Source of the DNA: Rickettsiales bacterium
GTDB lineage: Bacteria; Pseudomonadota; Alphaproteobacteria; Methylaequorales; Methylaequoraceae
Assembly (NCBI GenBank): GCA_002710765.1
Contig: PALK01000021.1
Span: 1-7,101 of the forward strand
DNA: 7,101 nt
Reading direction: 5' to 3'
The notes beneath the pieces are model-generated. The model made no database searches. It saw only the letters and a program-made list of their open reading frames with translations, and had not been told where the DNA came from. Made by a program: the position numbers and the translations under genes. Each line of letters starts with the position of its first letter. Within the stretch, counting starts at the first letter, position 1. Of the stretch, positions 5,538-7,101 are shown piece after piece.

Positions 5538-6089
5538 ATGGGTAAAAATAACAAGCCAATTTGGAGAAGCACAACAGTTGTTTCTGTAAGAAGAAAAAAT
5601 GAAGTTGTAATTGCTGCTGATGGACAGGTTACACTTGGAGAAACTGTAATGAAAGCTAACGCAAAAAAAGTCAAAACGCTTTGTTCTGGTAAGGTTTTGA
5701 CTGGGTTTGCTGGAGCAACTGCAGATGCGTTCACATTATTTGAAAGATTAGAAGGTAAACTAGAAAAAACATCAAATAATTTAATGAGAGCATGTGTAGA
5801 ACTTGCTAAAGATTGGAGAACAGATAGATACTTGAGAAGACTTGAGGCCATGATGCTTGTTGCAGATAAAGAAGTTAGTCTTATATTAAGTGGAAATGGC
5901 GATGTTTTAGAACCAAAAAATGGTTTAATGGCAATTGGCTCTGGTGGAAATTTTGCCTTAGCAGCGGCTCAAGCACTAGACTCATCAAAACTTACTGCAG
6001 AGCAAGTTGCTACAAAAAGTCTTGAAATTGCAGCAGATTTATGTATTTACACTAATAGAAACATTATTATAGAAAAAATTAAATACTAA
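5538..6089 (+). CDS. hslV: HslUV protease, peptidase subunit
   Basis: Proteasome-like threonine peptidase (ClpQ) that forms a double hexameric chamber fed by the HslU ATPase. The 183 residues include an 11-residue propeptide; Thr12 in [10 protein letters not shown] (10-19) aligns with the catalytic N-terminal Thr of E. coli HslV. The supporting active-site residues Asp28 ([14 protein letters not shown], 26-39) and Lys44 are at the expected distances (17 and 33 in mature numbering). [14 protein letters not shown] (56-69), [12 protein letters not shown] (89-100), GNGDV (119-123), IGSGG (133-137) and YTNRNIIIE at the C-terminus are all typical. Alphaproteobacterial HslV often carries such a propeptide. 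No ribosome binding site precedes the ATG. hslU begins two bases after the stop. Confidence 0.97.
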   Translation: MGKNNKPIWRSTTVVSVRRKNEVVIAADGQVTLGETVMKANAKKVKTLCSGKVLTGFAGATADAFTLFERLEGKLEKTSNNLMRACVELAKDWRTDRYLRRLEAMMLVADKEVSLILSGNGDVLEPKNGLMAIGSGGNFALAAAQALDSSKLTAEQVATKSLEIAADLCIYTNRNIIIEKIKY

Positions 6090-6091
6090 TT

Positions 6092-7101
6092 ATGACTTCA
6101 TTTACCCCAAGAGAAATTGTTTCTGAATTAGATAGATTTATTGTTGGTCAAGAAGATGCAAAAAGGTCTGTGGCAATAGCTTTGCGAAATAGATGGCGGA
6201 GACAGCAAATTGATGAAGGTTTACGTGACGAAGTATTACCTAAGAATATATTAATGATTGGTCCAACTGGTGTTGGAAAAACTGAAATTGCCAGACGTCT
6301 TGCCAAACTTGCTCAAGCTCCATTTATAAAAGTTGAGGCGACAAAGTTCACAGAAGTAGGTTATGTTGGTAGAGATGTAGAACAGATAATTCGAGATTTA
6401 ATTGAAACCTCTATATCAATGAATAAAGATTCTTTTAAAAATGAGGTTCAAGCTAAAGCAGAAATAAATGCTGAAAAAAGAGTTGTTGATGCCTTAGTTG
6501 GTTCTTCTGCAACAAATCAAACAAGAGAAAAGTTTAAAAAAATGCTTAGAAATGGTAAGCTTGATAATCAAGAAATTGAAATAGAACTAGAAGCAAAGTC
6601 TGGAATGCCGATTAAATCAATGGAGATTCCTGGAATGCCTGGAGGTATGATGGGAATGTTGAATCTTGGTGATGTTCTTGGTAAAGGATTTGGACAAAAA
6701 AAAGAAAAAAGAAAATTATCTGTTAAAGACTCTTACGCATTTCTAATTGAAGAAGAGTCTGATAAACTTATTGATAATGAAAGTCTAATTAAACGATCGT
6801 TGGTTTCTGTTGAAGATAATGGAATAGTGTTTCTTGATGAAATAGATAAAATTTGTGGAAAAAATGCTAAGGGGACTGGGGAGGTCAGTAGAGAAGGAGT
6901 ACAAAGAGACTTACTTCCACTTATTGAGGGCACAACAGTATCCACAAAATATGGAAGTGTTAAAACAGATCATATATTATTTATAGCTTCCGGAGCTTTT
7001 CATGTTTCAAAACCATCTGACCTTCTTCCAGAGCTTCAAGGTAGGCTTCCCAACAGAGTAGAATTGACTGCTTTATCCAAAAAAGATTTTATATCAATTT
7101 T
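6092..7101 (+). CDS. hslU: HslUV protease, ATPase subunit (5' part, cut by window end)
   Basis: AAA+ unfoldase (ClpY) that recognises proteins, unfolds them and threads them into HslV. The frame is open from the ATG at 6092 to the window end, giving 336 residues of a protein usually about 435-445 long; the end is missing because of the window, not a mutation. Present in order: the N-terminal [16 protein letters not shown] (5-20), Walker A GPTGVGKT (57-64), the pore loop GYVGRD (90-95), the inserted I domain (about 110-235) with a Met/Gly-rich GMPGGMMGM (181-189), Walker B IVFLDEID (245-252), [17 protein letters not shown] (264-280), sensor-1 segment FIASGAFH (297-304) and [14 protein letters not shown] (312-325) with the arginine finger. 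The C-terminal sensor-2 part lies outside the window. The two-base gap from hslV and lack of a ribosome binding site suggest translational coupling. Confidence 0.97.
   Translation, partial: MTSFTPREIVSELDRFIVGQEDAKRSVAIALRNRWRRQQIDEGLRDEVLPKNILMIGPTGVGKTEIARRLAKLAQAPFIKVEATKFTEVGYVGRDVEQIIRDLIETSISMNKDSFKNEVQAKAEINAEKRVVDALVGSSATNQTREKFKKMLRNGKLDNQEIEIELEAKSGMPIKSMEIPGMPGGMMGMLNLGDVLGKGFGQKKEKRKLSVKDSYAFLIEEESDKLIDNESLIKRSLVSVEDNGIVFLDEIDKICGKNAKGTGEVSREGVQRDLLPLIEGTTVSTKYGSVKTDHILFIASGAFHVSKPSDLLPELQGRLPNRVELTALSKKDFISI

Noticed and set aside
5531..5851. 106-codon open frame on the minus strand
   Set aside because: Antisense to hslV, which has all catalytic residues; no motif or start signal.
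6733..6945. 70-codon open frame on the minus strand
   Set aside because: Antisense to the Walker B region of hslU; Ser/Leu-rich shadow.
1..7101. CRISPR array, transposon, phage, toxin-antitoxin or defence genes
   Set aside because: Every long frame is accounted for by conserved housekeeping genes, gaps are tiny, and no spaced repeats or terminal inverted repeats are visible.

Overview
The window looks like a piece of a small, very AT-rich alphaproteobacterial chromosome, most likely a free-living marine type of the Pelagibacterales (SAR11) kind. The basis is low GC in every gene, A/T-heavy third codon positions, almost no intergenic DNA, and a gene order (hslU-hslV facing away from hisB-DUF2628-hisH-hisA-hisF-hisE) that is characteristic of Alphaproteobacteria. 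A complete run of histidine genes argues against host-dependent Rickettsia-like lineages. The genus call is inference; no rRNA or other marker is present.

The layout has three blocks. Left, on the plus strand (86-1633): a two-BON-domain outer-membrane-type lipoprotein followed three bases later by gshB (glutathione synthase). Middle, on the minus strand (5429 down to 1613): hisB, a small DUF2628-like membrane protein, hisH, hisA, hisF, hisE and a HIT-family (Hint-like) nucleotide hydrolase. All six his/DUF junctions and the hisE-hinT junction are between a 4-base overlap and a 9-base gap, so this is one tightly coupled operon. Right, on the plus strand (5538-7101): hslV and the first 336 codons of hslU, cut by the window end. 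The only real intergenic region is the 108-base divergent spacer (5430-5537) between hisB and hslV; no stretch of 300 bases lacks a gene.

Functionally, HisE, HisA, HisH/HisF and HisB cover the middle of histidine biosynthesis, from PR-ATP hydrolysis to imidazole-acetol phosphate. hisG, hisI, hisC, hisN and hisD are not in the window. HslV and HslU form the ATP-dependent HslUV protease. gshB meets the his operon tail to tail, and the coding ends of gshB and hinT overlap by 21 bases around a weak two-way terminator-like structure.

I see no CRISPR array, insertion sequence, tRNA, rRNA, phage gene, toxin-antitoxin pair or defence system. The content is conserved housekeeping; I found no support for a previously undescribed system. 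The points worth a second look are the hisA start (a GTG with a strong ribosome binding site and a 4-base overlap with hisH), the embedded convergent terminator, a possible leaderless hslV message, the uncharacterised membrane protein inside the his operon, and an 11-base A tract inside hisA.
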